Below are positions 57,198-64,000 of a DNA stretch of 64,000 nucleotides, one piece after another; the stretch's first letter is position 1, and the number at the start of each line of letters is the position of its first letter. Under the pieces are notes generated by a model. That model was not told where the DNA came from, did not search any database, and saw nothing but the letters and a program-made list of their open reading frames with translations. A program made the position numbers and the translations under genes. Origin of the DNA: a virus; IMG/VR virus record IMGVR_UViG_3300009026_000007, positions 24,520 to 88,519 of that record; one strand, 5' to 3'.

Positions 57198-59033
57198 TTG
57201 GAGATTGCAAAGTATACGATAGGAACTTCGATTGTCTTTCCTAAGTCTGAGATGACAAGGTTTGATTCTCAACTTAAGATTTTAGAAAATAAAATGAAAG
57301 CATCTGGTGAAAGGATGCGACAATTATTCAATCTTAATTTAACTAGATTTAGTGTTAATCAAACTGCAATGAATAGGGTCATTGGTGGAGCATTAGATGT
57401 TGCTAGCCAATCAACAGTATTTAGAATTGAAAGGTTTGTTGTAGACCAATCTCGTTTGAATGCGGCCCTTGGTTCTGCAATGGCGAGAACCAACACTGTA
57501 GCTAATATACGCCAGAATGGTGCTCCAGTTGGCACTAGAAGAGCTGCTGCTGTAGGTGGGTTGATTGGTGGGGGGTTATCCAGGTTCTATGGTCCAGCAC
57601 TTGCGTTAGGTCTGGGTGGTTATGGACTTGGTGCACTAAACAAACGTAACCAAGAAGTAGTATCAGCACAGCTTCAATCTTCTGCTGTAGTTCAACAAGC
57701 TGGTGGAACAGCTGCACAGGGCTCAGAATCTTTCCAATACCTTCGAAGTGAAGGACAGAGAATTGGTTTTAACTACCTAGATGCATCTGGTGACTATAAT
57801 AAACTAATTTCTGGATTGACTGGTTCTGGTATCGGTCTTAAAGAGAGTCAAAAAGTATTCAGTGGATTTGCTGAATTAGCTCGTGTTAATAAATTAGATA
57901 AAACAACTCAGAACAGACTTTTCCGAGCACTTTCACAAGTTGCCGGCAAGGGTAAATTGATGAGCGAAGAGCTTACTGGGCAAATTGCAGAGGCATTGCC
58001 GGGAGGTACAGCACTGTTCGCTCAAGCTTACCAATCTAAGCTAGGCGGCAACAAAACTGGTGCAGATGCAATCCAACAGCTTCTTGCTGATATGAAGAAG
58101 GGTATAGTTACAAGTGACATTCTCACTTTCGCTGGTGCAGCGGCATCACAAAGAGCAAACCAAGGCGGTGCTTTAGGTACGGCTTCACAAGCCTCCCAGG
58201 CTGAGCAGGCTAGATATCAAAACTCTGTGAATGACATGGCAGTATTGGCCTCAAACTCAGGCGTAGAGGAGGGTTTTGCGCGTATTTTCCGCACCCTTAA
58301 CGCTGGCTTGAGTGAGAGTGGTGGCCTAGTCAGGAATCTGTCAGAAGGATTCAATGAAGCTACAAAATGGGCGGACGACTTACTACTTTTTCCACAGTCT
58401 TTTGTAAGGGCTTTGGAGGGCAAAGATAGCATGGTTGCTGATTGGTTGGGTATTGGTCAAACCTCACAGTTGGTTAAGGATTGGCAAGACATTAAAACCC
58501 TCTGGGATCAGATGTCAGCTCTTAATCCTAGCAATCTATTTGGTCAATTCTTGCCAACTATTGAAGCTACCACTCGTGAATTGGCTATGATTTTGAATCA
58601 ATTAGCTGAGTTCCAAAGGTGGAAAAATAACTTAGTTGCATCTCCTAGTCAGGAACAAGATGTAAGTTTTTGGCAACGTCCTATTACTGCTACCTACCAA
58701 ACTCTTGGTAAGTTCTTTAGTGGTGCTGATGAGGCCATAGATAGATCTAAGGAAAGAGGGCGAGCTGTATATGATGACCCCAATTCTTTCTACTATCAAA
58801 ATCCAGAGATGTACGACCAAAACCAAAAAAGTATGGCAATGGATCAAGCCACAACTGCTAATGACTATCAACTTAATGCAGCAGGCTCAGTGACAAACCA
58901 GTTCGATATTAGTATTAATGTAGACGCTGAAACTCTTGGTAATATTGATATTAAATCTCAAGCACAAGAGTTAGCTGATATGTTCAGAATAGAACTATCT
59001 AATGCCTCTGTCAACTTCCCAGTTAAAGAGTAA
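57198..59033 (+). CDS. Tape measure protein, 611 aa
   Basis: Long helical protein with Gly/Ala-rich hydrophobic part (AAVGGLIGGGLSRFYGPALA at about 115-135) and the tape measure domain KGKLMSEELTGQIAEALPGG at about 250-270. Length predicts a fairly short tail of about 90 nm (0.15 nm per residue). TTG start at 57198, 7 nt after TAAGGAG that overlaps the chaperone stop. Confidence 0.85.
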   Translation: MEIAKYTIGTSIVFPKSEMTRFDSQLKILENKMKASGERMRQLFNLNLTRFSVNQTAMNRVIGGALDVASQSTVFRIERFVVDQSRLNAALGSAMARTNTVANIRQNGAPVGTRRAAAVGGLIGGGLSRFYGPALALGLGGYGLGALNKRNQEVVSAQLQSSAVVQQAGGTAAQGSESFQYLRSEGQRIGFNYLDASGDYNKLISGLTGSGIGLKESQKVFSGFAELARVNKLDKTTQNRLFRALSQVAGKGKLMSEELTGQIAEALPGGTALFAQAYQSKLGGNKTGADAIQQLLADMKKGIVTSDILTFAGAAASQRANQGGALGTASQASQAEQARYQNSVNDMAVLASNSGVEEGFARIFRTLNAGLSESGGLVRNLSEGFNEATKWADDLLLFPQSFVRALEGKDSMVADWLGIGQTSQLVKDWQDIKTLWDQMSALNPSNLFGQFLPTIEATTRELAMILNQLAEFQRWKNNLVASPSQEQDVSFWQRPITATYQTLGKFFSGADEAIDRSKERGRAVYDDPNSFYYQNPEMYDQNQKSMAMDQATTANDYQLNAAGSVTNQFDISINVDAETLGNIDIKSQAQELADMFRIELSNASVNFPVKE

Positions 59034-59045
59034 GGAGCTACACTT

Positions 59046-59837
59046 ATGACGCTAGCCGTTAGATGGGGTGAAGACCTTACAGATGATTTAGGCGGTTTCA
59101 TCTACTTTGATGCTGTTACTGCGTATACACAAAACTTCAAAGGTCAAGTCACAAAACATCCTATTGCTAATGGTGGGAATGTCTCTGACCACTTCATTAG
59201 AGATAATCCAGTAATCACATTATCTGGTGTGATTACTGGGGTTGACATTTCTACTGGTGTATATCTAATACAAGATGGTAATGGTATAGAGCCTTCCAAT
59301 ACCTTTCCAGCTCCATCGGCTGTGTCAGTAAATTCTACTGATCAAAGTGTTTTACAGAAATTTATCCCAGATAGTATTGGGCAGTTTCTAGGCGATGCAA
59401 CTCCTAATGTAACAGTAGACGCAAGACGTGCTGATCTTATTGAACAGATTAGACAAGCTTTAATGAATCTTGCAACAGGTGATGTCTATAATTCAGATAC
59501 AGGACAATTCAAACCTCAAATTCAGCTTGTACGTTTGTTTGAATTTGAAAAATCTCTTGTTAGAAGAATTATTAACAGACTTGTAATCACCAATGTCACT
59601 TTCAAGGAAGACGCTAACTCTGGGTATGCTCTTTATTGCGATATCACTTTTGAACAAGTAACCTTTGCAAATCTTAAGAAAACCACTATCCCAAAAGATG
59701 TAACAACATCTCTTAAGAAAAAGGGTGCTGTTAAGGCTGATAAGGGTAAACAAGATAGCACACCCCAAACCATCGGCAGTGGAAGTGCTGATGAACCTAA
59801 AGATACAGATCCTTTAAGACAAGCTAGGGAGAACTAA
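59046..59837 (+). CDS. Baseplate protein after tape measure, 263 aa
   Basis: YFDAVTAYTQNFKGQVTKHP and SDHFIRDNPVITLSGVITGV form a beta domain typical of the first baseplate hub/adaptor protein (Dit/XkdM-like region). The C-terminus is Lys/Ser/Asp-rich and flexible (KADKGKQDSTPQTIGSGS). Function by place and pattern. Confidence 0.68.
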   Translation: MTLAVRWGEDLTDDLGGFIYFDAVTAYTQNFKGQVTKHPIANGGNVSDHFIRDNPVITLSGVITGVDISTGVYLIQDGNGIEPSNTFPAPSAVSVNSTDQSVLQKFIPDSIGQFLGDATPNVTVDARRADLIEQIRQALMNLATGDVYNSDTGQFKPQIQLVRLFEFEKSLVRRIINRLVITNVTFKEDANSGYALYCDITFEQVTFANLKKTTIPKDVTTSLKKKGAVKADKGKQDSTPQTIGSGSADEPKDTDPLRQAREN

Positions 59838-60169
59838 TGGCTACTAATTACATTGCACTCCCTTTGTCTTCTGATCCTTACTACACCTATGCCGTAGCAC
59901 TTGAAAACGTATCCTATAATCTTGAATTTATCTATAGCGAACGTACTCAATTATACTCAATATCTTTGTATGATCAAGACAATGATCCTATCGTTCTAGG
60001 TGAAGCTTTAATTCCAAATTATCCAATATTTAAAGACTACGCAATATTCCCTCTAACTGGATTCTTTTGGATGGAGGAGAAAGCAGATATTATTTCCGAA
60101 CCTTACAAAGTTTACCCTGATTCTGTTGATCAATATTATAATCTCTTTTATATCTACGAAGGTGATTAA
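59837..60169 (+). CDS. Small baseplate protein, DUF6983-like, 110 aa
   Basis: YIALPLSSDPYYTYAVALEN and YSERTQLYSISLYDQDNDPI, then LGEALIPNYPIFKDY: a beta protein found in the baseplate cluster of many myophages. Overlaps the previous stop (TAATG). Confidence 0.72.
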   Translation: MATNYIALPLSSDPYYTYAVALENVSYNLEFIYSERTQLYSISLYDQDNDPIVLGEALIPNYPIFKDYAIFPLTGFFWMEEKADIISEPYKVYPDSVDQYYNLFYIYEGD

Positions 60170-60171
60170 TA

Positions 60172-61059
60172 ATGGACTTGGTTCAGAAGAATCGTGAGTA
60201 TAAGTTAATAATTGGTGATTCAAAAACCGCTGCTGCATTAGAGATTGATGCTCTTCAAGTTACATTTGATATTTCAAAGTCAATGAACAACAAGAAGAAA
60301 ACAAATTCTGCATCTATTGAAGTGTATAATCTTACTGATGATCAGCTTAAGATGTTGGACACAGATTATCCAGCTGCTGTGTTTTCAGTTGGATATGCAG
60401 ATACAGGTGGTGTTAAAAGGTTGTTTGCAGGACAAGTTAACAATGTAACCACAAGAAAATCTGGTGCTGATAGAGTGACTCAGATACAAATGGGGAGTGG
60501 TTACACTGAATTAAACCACGAAGTCTTGAGTCAAGTTGTCCCAGCTGGTAAGAACGTAGAAGCTGCTATTGAAGAGCTACGTAAGGCCATTGGTGCTGAT
60601 CGTGGAGTCTACAATGGTACTAACCTAAACAACCAAATCATCTACGGTTATCCCCTGTCCGGCACACCCAAAGAGATGCTAGATGAGTTAGCTGAAAAGT
60701 ATAACCTAAACTGGCAACTTGATGGTGAAGTTCTTTATGTAAACAATAATGATAGGGCTAATACTGAGAACTTTAATCAGGCTTATGTGATATCTGAGTT
60801 CACAGGTATGGTTGAGATTCCTTATCGCACTACTTTGAACAAAGACAGATCAAAGAAAGATAAGGTTAAGAAGCCAGGAATTCAATTCAAGATTCTGCTT
60901 AATCCAGCTATTACAGCTGGGGATATCATTAGACTTGAAGATACTCTTATCACAGGCTGGTATAAAGTAGAGGATATTAGGCACACTGGTAGTTGGCGCT
61001 CGAATCCATGGTACACAGAAATCAAGGCAACAACACTAGAGAAAGTAGACAGGAAGTAA
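60172..61059 (+). CDS. Baseplate hub protein, 295 aa
   Basis: YKLIIGDSKTAAALEIDALQ, SIEVYNLTDDQLKML, FAGQVNNVTTRKSGADRVTQ and GTPKEMLDELAEKYNLNWQL (LysM-like or hub domain) fit the gpD/gp27-type hub that carries the spike. Gene order with the spike next agrees. Confidence 0.82.
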   Translation: MDLVQKNREYKLIIGDSKTAAALEIDALQVTFDISKSMNNKKKTNSASIEVYNLTDDQLKMLDTDYPAAVFSVGYADTGGVKRLFAGQVNNVTTRKSGADRVTQIQMGSGYTELNHEVLSQVVPAGKNVEAAIEELRKAIGADRGVYNGTNLNNQIIYGYPLSGTPKEMLDELAEKYNLNWQLDGEVLYVNNNDRANTENFNQAYVISEFTGMVEIPYRTTLNKDRSKKDKVKKPGIQFKILLNPAITAGDIIRLEDTLITGWYKVEDIRHTGSWRSNPWYTEIKATTLEKVDRK

Positions 61060-61062
61060 ATC

Positions 61063-61821
61063 ATGGTTCCAGAATTACAAGAATTTGTTATGAGTGCAAT
61101 CGAGTCAGAGAACAATAACAAATACACTTGTATCCCTTGTATTGTTGTTGCTATCCGAGATGATTTAAACACTCAGATGGTAGATATTCAACCAAGTGTG
61201 AACCAGATGTTCAAGGACGGTACTGTTAAAGAACGTCCTGTAATTCAAGGTGTTCCTGTCTCTTTTCAAGTATCCAAAACTGCTGGATTCACCTTTCCAA
61301 TTAATGTAGGTGATACTGGCACAGCTATTTTCTCTATGCGAAGTATTGAAGCATGGAAAGGTGGTAACGGAAGACCAGCCGCGCCTACTAACTTCTCTAA
61401 GATGGATAAAAGTGATGCCATCTTCATTCCCGGTATTCAACCTCCGGGTAATGCTGTAAACAATCCAGCAAAGCATGTACTTACTCATAACAGTAAAGAT
61501 ACCGTGATTTTTGGCAACATTGGTGGTGCTGAGGCTGAAGTTCGTATTCGTGCTGATGGTAGTATTGGTATTACGACTAGTAATATGCCCATCATTGTTG
61601 AAGGTAGTGATGTCACAATTAATGCAGCCTCAAGTATTAATCTTAACTCACCAACAATGGTTGTCGATGTTCCGTCCACAACTTGGATTGGTAATATAAC
61701 GCATCAAGGCGACTACGCTCAAACTGGTAACTATACTCTGGTTGGTGGTCAAGCTACGTTCAACGGCGTAATTTTCAACACCCATAGACATGCACCATCC
61801 ACAGTGCCACCAAGTAATTAA
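61063..61821 (+). CDS. Tail spike (puncturing) protein, gp138-type, 252 aa
   Basis: CIPCIVVAIRDDLNTQMVDI, GVPVSFQVSKTAGFTFPINV and a repeated beta part (SSINLNSPTMVVDVPSTTWI) fit the gp138 N-terminal/gpV class. The end NTHRHAP contains the HxH motif that binds iron at the tip of such spikes. Hits the outer membrane first on contraction. Confidence 0.86.
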   Translation: MVPELQEFVMSAIESENNNKYTCIPCIVVAIRDDLNTQMVDIQPSVNQMFKDGTVKERPVIQGVPVSFQVSKTAGFTFPINVGDTGTAIFSMRSIEAWKGGNGRPAAPTNFSKMDKSDAIFIPGIQPPGNAVNNPAKHVLTHNSKDTVIFGNIGGAEAEVRIRADGSIGITTSNMPIIVEGSDVTINAASSINLNSPTMVVDVPSTTWIGNITHQGDYAQTGNYTLVGGQATFNGVIFNTHRHAPSTVPPSN

Positions 61822-61832
61822 GGAGGTGTATC

Positions 61833-62189
61833 ATAGATTTTCTACTCAATGAACAACACGATATTGTTTGGCATAACGGGCCACTTTTGAGGTCTGATAC
61901 TACCCAGCCTCTTATTGATACAGTTAGACAGAGATTGCTTATCCTCTTGAAAACGTTTCAAGGTGAATGGTTCCTTGATACAACTTATGGTATTCCCTAC
62001 TATCAAAGCATCCTTGGACGTAAGACCACAAAAGATGGTGTAGACCTAATCTTTCAGACAGCTATCTTATCAGAAAATGGAGTCAAGGAAATTACATCCT
62101 TCTCATCCACATTCGTTAAAAGACAATATTCCATGACTTTCTCTGTGAGAGTCAATGATGGTCAGATTACACCTCCCATCACTATTTAA
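61833..62189 (+). CDS. Baseplate wedge protein, gp25/gpW-like, 118 aa, ATA start
   Basis: LLNEQHDIVWHNGPL, then RLLILLKTFQGEWFLDTTYG with IPYYQSILGR, fits the gp25-like lysozyme-related wedge family. The conserved N-terminal part is only reached if translation begins upstream of any ATG, GTG or TTG. The frame opens with ATA at 61833, 6 nt after AAGGAGG. The first usual start is TTG at 61887, which would cut the conserved N-terminus and has no ribosome site. Confidence 0.8.
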   Translation: MDFLLNEQHDIVWHNGPLLRSDTTQPLIDTVRQRLLILLKTFQGEWFLDTTYGIPYYQSILGRKTTKDGVDLIFQTAILSENGVKEITSFSSTFVKRQYSMTFSVRVNDGQITPPITI

Positions 62190-62207
62190 TTAAATTAAGG
62201 AAATAAA

Positions 62208-63650
62208 ATGGCGGGTATTTCTGACCAAGGCTTTACAATTAAAAGAATGACAGAGATACTTTCAGACCTACGCGCTGAAGCTACATCTTTGTTTCAAGAT
62301 TTAGTTGAACCCGGTGATCAGGTCGACACATCCAATAGCTCAGCTCTGGGTAGGCTTGTAGCGCTTGTGAGTCCAAGCTTAGCAGATTTGTGGGAAGTAG
62401 CACAAGCTGATTATCAAGCCTTTGATCCTAACTCTGCAACAGGTATTGCTTTAGATAACCTTGTAGCCCTTGGTGGTATCACTAGACAAGAGCAGACCTA
62501 TTCAACAGCACAAGTGATCATCTCAGGGGATAATGGTACTCTGGTGTCATCAGGTCTGACTGTAGGCAGCTCAATTGACAGTAGTCAGTGGACTATTCTG
62601 TCTCCTGTAGCACTTTCTCCTTCTCAAGCTGTCGGTATTACGGTTACTCCCATAACGGTCTCTAACACCACAGTTTATAGCATAACTTATACATCTATCA
62701 CTACTGCTAACACAATCAACTACACTAGTGGTGCATCTGCTACAGCTTCTGAAATTGTTTCTGGACTGAATGCTGTAATAATTGCAAGCCACCCTAGTCT
62801 TGTTAGCAGCATTGAGGGTACGTCTCTTAAAATTAGTCGTGTTGATGAATTCTCTGCTGTAACTTTCACTGTTACCCCTAATATTGGAATCACTAAAGTA
62901 CAAAAGCTTGGTGAAGTTCAGAGCAGTGTAGTGGGCGAAGTTAACGCCGAAGCTAATACATTGAATGTTATTCTTACCCCCCAGCTTGGTTGGGACAGTG
63001 TTACAAACCCCCAGGCTGCAAGCCCCGGACGTAATCTTGAAACAGACGAGGAACTTCGTCTACGGTTTAGAGAGACTAAATTTGAGCGGGCCTCTAATAT
63101 TCTTGAAGCTTTGTACTCAGCATTGATTAATCTTGAAGGTGTTGAGGAAGTAAGAATCTACGAGAATGATACAGATGTTGTAGATGCCTTTGGTGTTCCT
63201 GCACACAGCTTTATGCCCATTGTTCTTGGTGGTGTTAGTATTGATATTGCAAATACCATTTGGGAGAATAAACCAATGGGTATCAGAAGTTACGGTGATA
63301 CAGTTGTAGTTATCTTCGATACCCAAGGCTTTTCTCATAATATTGGTTTTGAACGACCTGATCCACTGCCTGTTTATATTACGATCAACCTCACCACTGA
63401 TAGTGAATTCCCTGGTACTGGTGTTGACGACATCAAATCAGCATTAATTGCATACTTTGATAGTAATCTTGGTATTGGTGATGATGTTATTTGGAGTAGA
63501 TTATTTACCCCAATCAATACCGTAAAAGGTCATGAAATTGATAGCTTGTTTATTGGTACATCCGCCAGCCCTACAAGTACTGACAGTATTCCGGTAGCTT
63601 TCGATATGATTGCTTCACTGTCTTCAGACAACATTATTATCAATACATAA
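62208..63650 (+). CDS. Baseplate J-like protein, 480 aa
   Basis: IDNLVALGG-type segment (GIALDNLVALGGITRQEQTY), SPGRNLETDEELRLRFRETK and VEEVRIYENDTDVVDAFGVP are the core motifs of gpJ/gp6-like baseplate wedge proteins. An extra beta unit with INYTSGASATASEIVSGLNA (about residues 165-185) is shared in pattern with the sheath protein. Confidence 0.9.
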   Translation: MAGISDQGFTIKRMTEILSDLRAEATSLFQDLVEPGDQVDTSNSSALGRLVALVSPSLADLWEVAQADYQAFDPNSATGIALDNLVALGGITRQEQTYSTAQVIISGDNGTLVSSGLTVGSSIDSSQWTILSPVALSPSQAVGITVTPITVSNTTVYSITYTSITTANTINYTSGASATASEIVSGLNAVIIASHPSLVSSIEGTSLKISRVDEFSAVTFTVTPNIGITKVQKLGEVQSSVVGEVNAEANTLNVILTPQLGWDSVTNPQAASPGRNLETDEELRLRFRETKFERASNILEALYSALINLEGVEEVRIYENDTDVVDAFGVPAHSFMPIVLGGVSIDIANTIWENKPMGIRSYGDTVVVIFDTQGFSHNIGFERPDPLPVYITINLTTDSEFPGTGVDDIKSALIAYFDSNLGIGDDVIWSRLFTPINTVKGHEIDSLFIGTSASPTSTDSIPVAFDMIASLSSDNIIINT

Positions 63651-63660
63651 GGAGTGATAT

Positions 63661-64000
63661 ATGGCTATCACGCCTTTTGAAGAAATCGATTATCTTTCTG
63701 AAGCTCGTGAACGAGTGACTGAGCAGTTCGTAGGGAAGGAAGTTTTTGATAAATATCTTCAACTCCTTATCAACGCTCAAGTAGAAATACAAAAAGTATT
63801 CAAAGATTTGATGCAGCTTAGAAGCCTTGATACTGCTACTGGTGCTCAACTTGACGTAATTGGTAGAATTGTAGGTCAAGAGAGAATCTTACTGAATGCT
63901 GATTTCTACGACTTCTTTGGGTTCCAAGGTGCAATCAAAGCATCAAGTTTTGGTGAAGTTGGCAACCCATCTGTAGGTGGTATGTTTTACGATTTTGGTA
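63661..64000 (+). CDS. Baseplate protein, DUF2612-like (cut by window end)
   Basis: Starts AITPFEEIDYLSEARERVTE and continues LRSLDTATGAQLDVIGRIVG, the usual sequence of DUF2612 and related baseplate proteins (TAxGxQLDxIGxIVGxxR). GGAGTG precedes the ATG. The 113 visible codons run off the end. Confidence 0.82.
   Translation, partial: MAITPFEEIDYLSEARERVTEQFVGKEVFDKYLQLLINAQVEIQKVFKDLMQLRSLDTATGAQLDVIGRIVGQERILLNADFYDFFGFQGAIKASSFGEVGNPSVGGMFYDFG

Noticed and set aside
1-64000. CRISPR array
   Set aside because: No run of equally spaced repeats was seen; the few direct repeats are duplicated genes.
1-64000. Integrase or repressor pair of a temperate phage
   Set aside because: No integrase or att-type repeats were seen; the ribbon-helix-helix gene alone does not show lysogeny. 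The window is only part of the genome.

Overview
The window is part of the genome of a tailed, contractile-tail (myovirus-type) bacteriophage. It carries a lambda gpE-like capsid, a DUF3383-type tail sheath, tube, tape measure, spike and gp25/J-type baseplate genes, together with a T7-type DNA polymerase and primase-helicase. Promoters are plain bacterial sigma70 type (TTGACA, 16-18 bp, TATAAT-like) and no phage RNA polymerase is visible. The DNA is AT-rich except for one GC-rich islet (10292-11520) whose genes look like Pseudomonas-phage accessory genes. A Pseudomonas or related gammaproteobacterial host is therefore plausible but not proven.

Layout. (1) 1-3254, leftward: DNA polymerase (5' end only), primase-helicase and small unknown genes, one of them frameshifted. 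(2) 3353-20531, rightward: about 55 mostly tiny, tightly packed genes (many ATGA or TAATG overlaps) in units started by near-consensus promoters. They include an SF2-like helicase, a nucleotidyltransferase, a ribosome-modulation-factor-like protein, a DUF551-like and a Lar-like protein, and duplicated small genes. (3) 19834-21100: noncoding, repeat- and hairpin-rich DNA around the convergent end of region 2. (4) 35034-21101, leftward: about 45 genes including a PhoH-like ATPase, ClpP-like protease, dCMP deaminase, cysteine-peptidase-like protein, LMW-phosphatase-like protein, PD-(D/E)XK nuclease, a lipoprotein and two homing-endonuclease-like genes. (5) 35035-36949: divergent control region with a repeated TATAGGACAAAAG element next to a ribbon-helix-helix gene, then a winged-helix-like gene and a GIY-YIG-like gene. 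(6) 36954-39585: one strong promoter followed by about 2.5 kb that is mostly noncoding but dense in perfect stems, interrupted by an HNH endonuclease gene and a possible small terminase gene, and ending in a tRNA with anticodon CAT. (7) 39698-64000, rightward: tail fibre genes, terminase, portal, S49 protease/scaffold, decoration, capsid, head fibre, neck, sheath, three tandem tube paralogues, tail chaperones with a probable -1 frameshift, tape measure and baseplate up to a DUF2612-like gene cut by the window end. Homing endonuclease genes interrupt the late operon at three places.

The most interesting part is region 6. It looks like a very large structured RNA next to a tRNA, reminiscent of the GOLLD/ROOL class of phage RNAs, that has been invaded by a homing endonuclease gene. 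Other notable points are sigma70 promoters whose -35 box lies in a hairpin loop, a homing endonuclease gene whose ribosome site is hidden by a hairpin that its own promoter would truncate, a probable ATA start codon for the gp25-like gene, and three tail-tube paralogues in a row.
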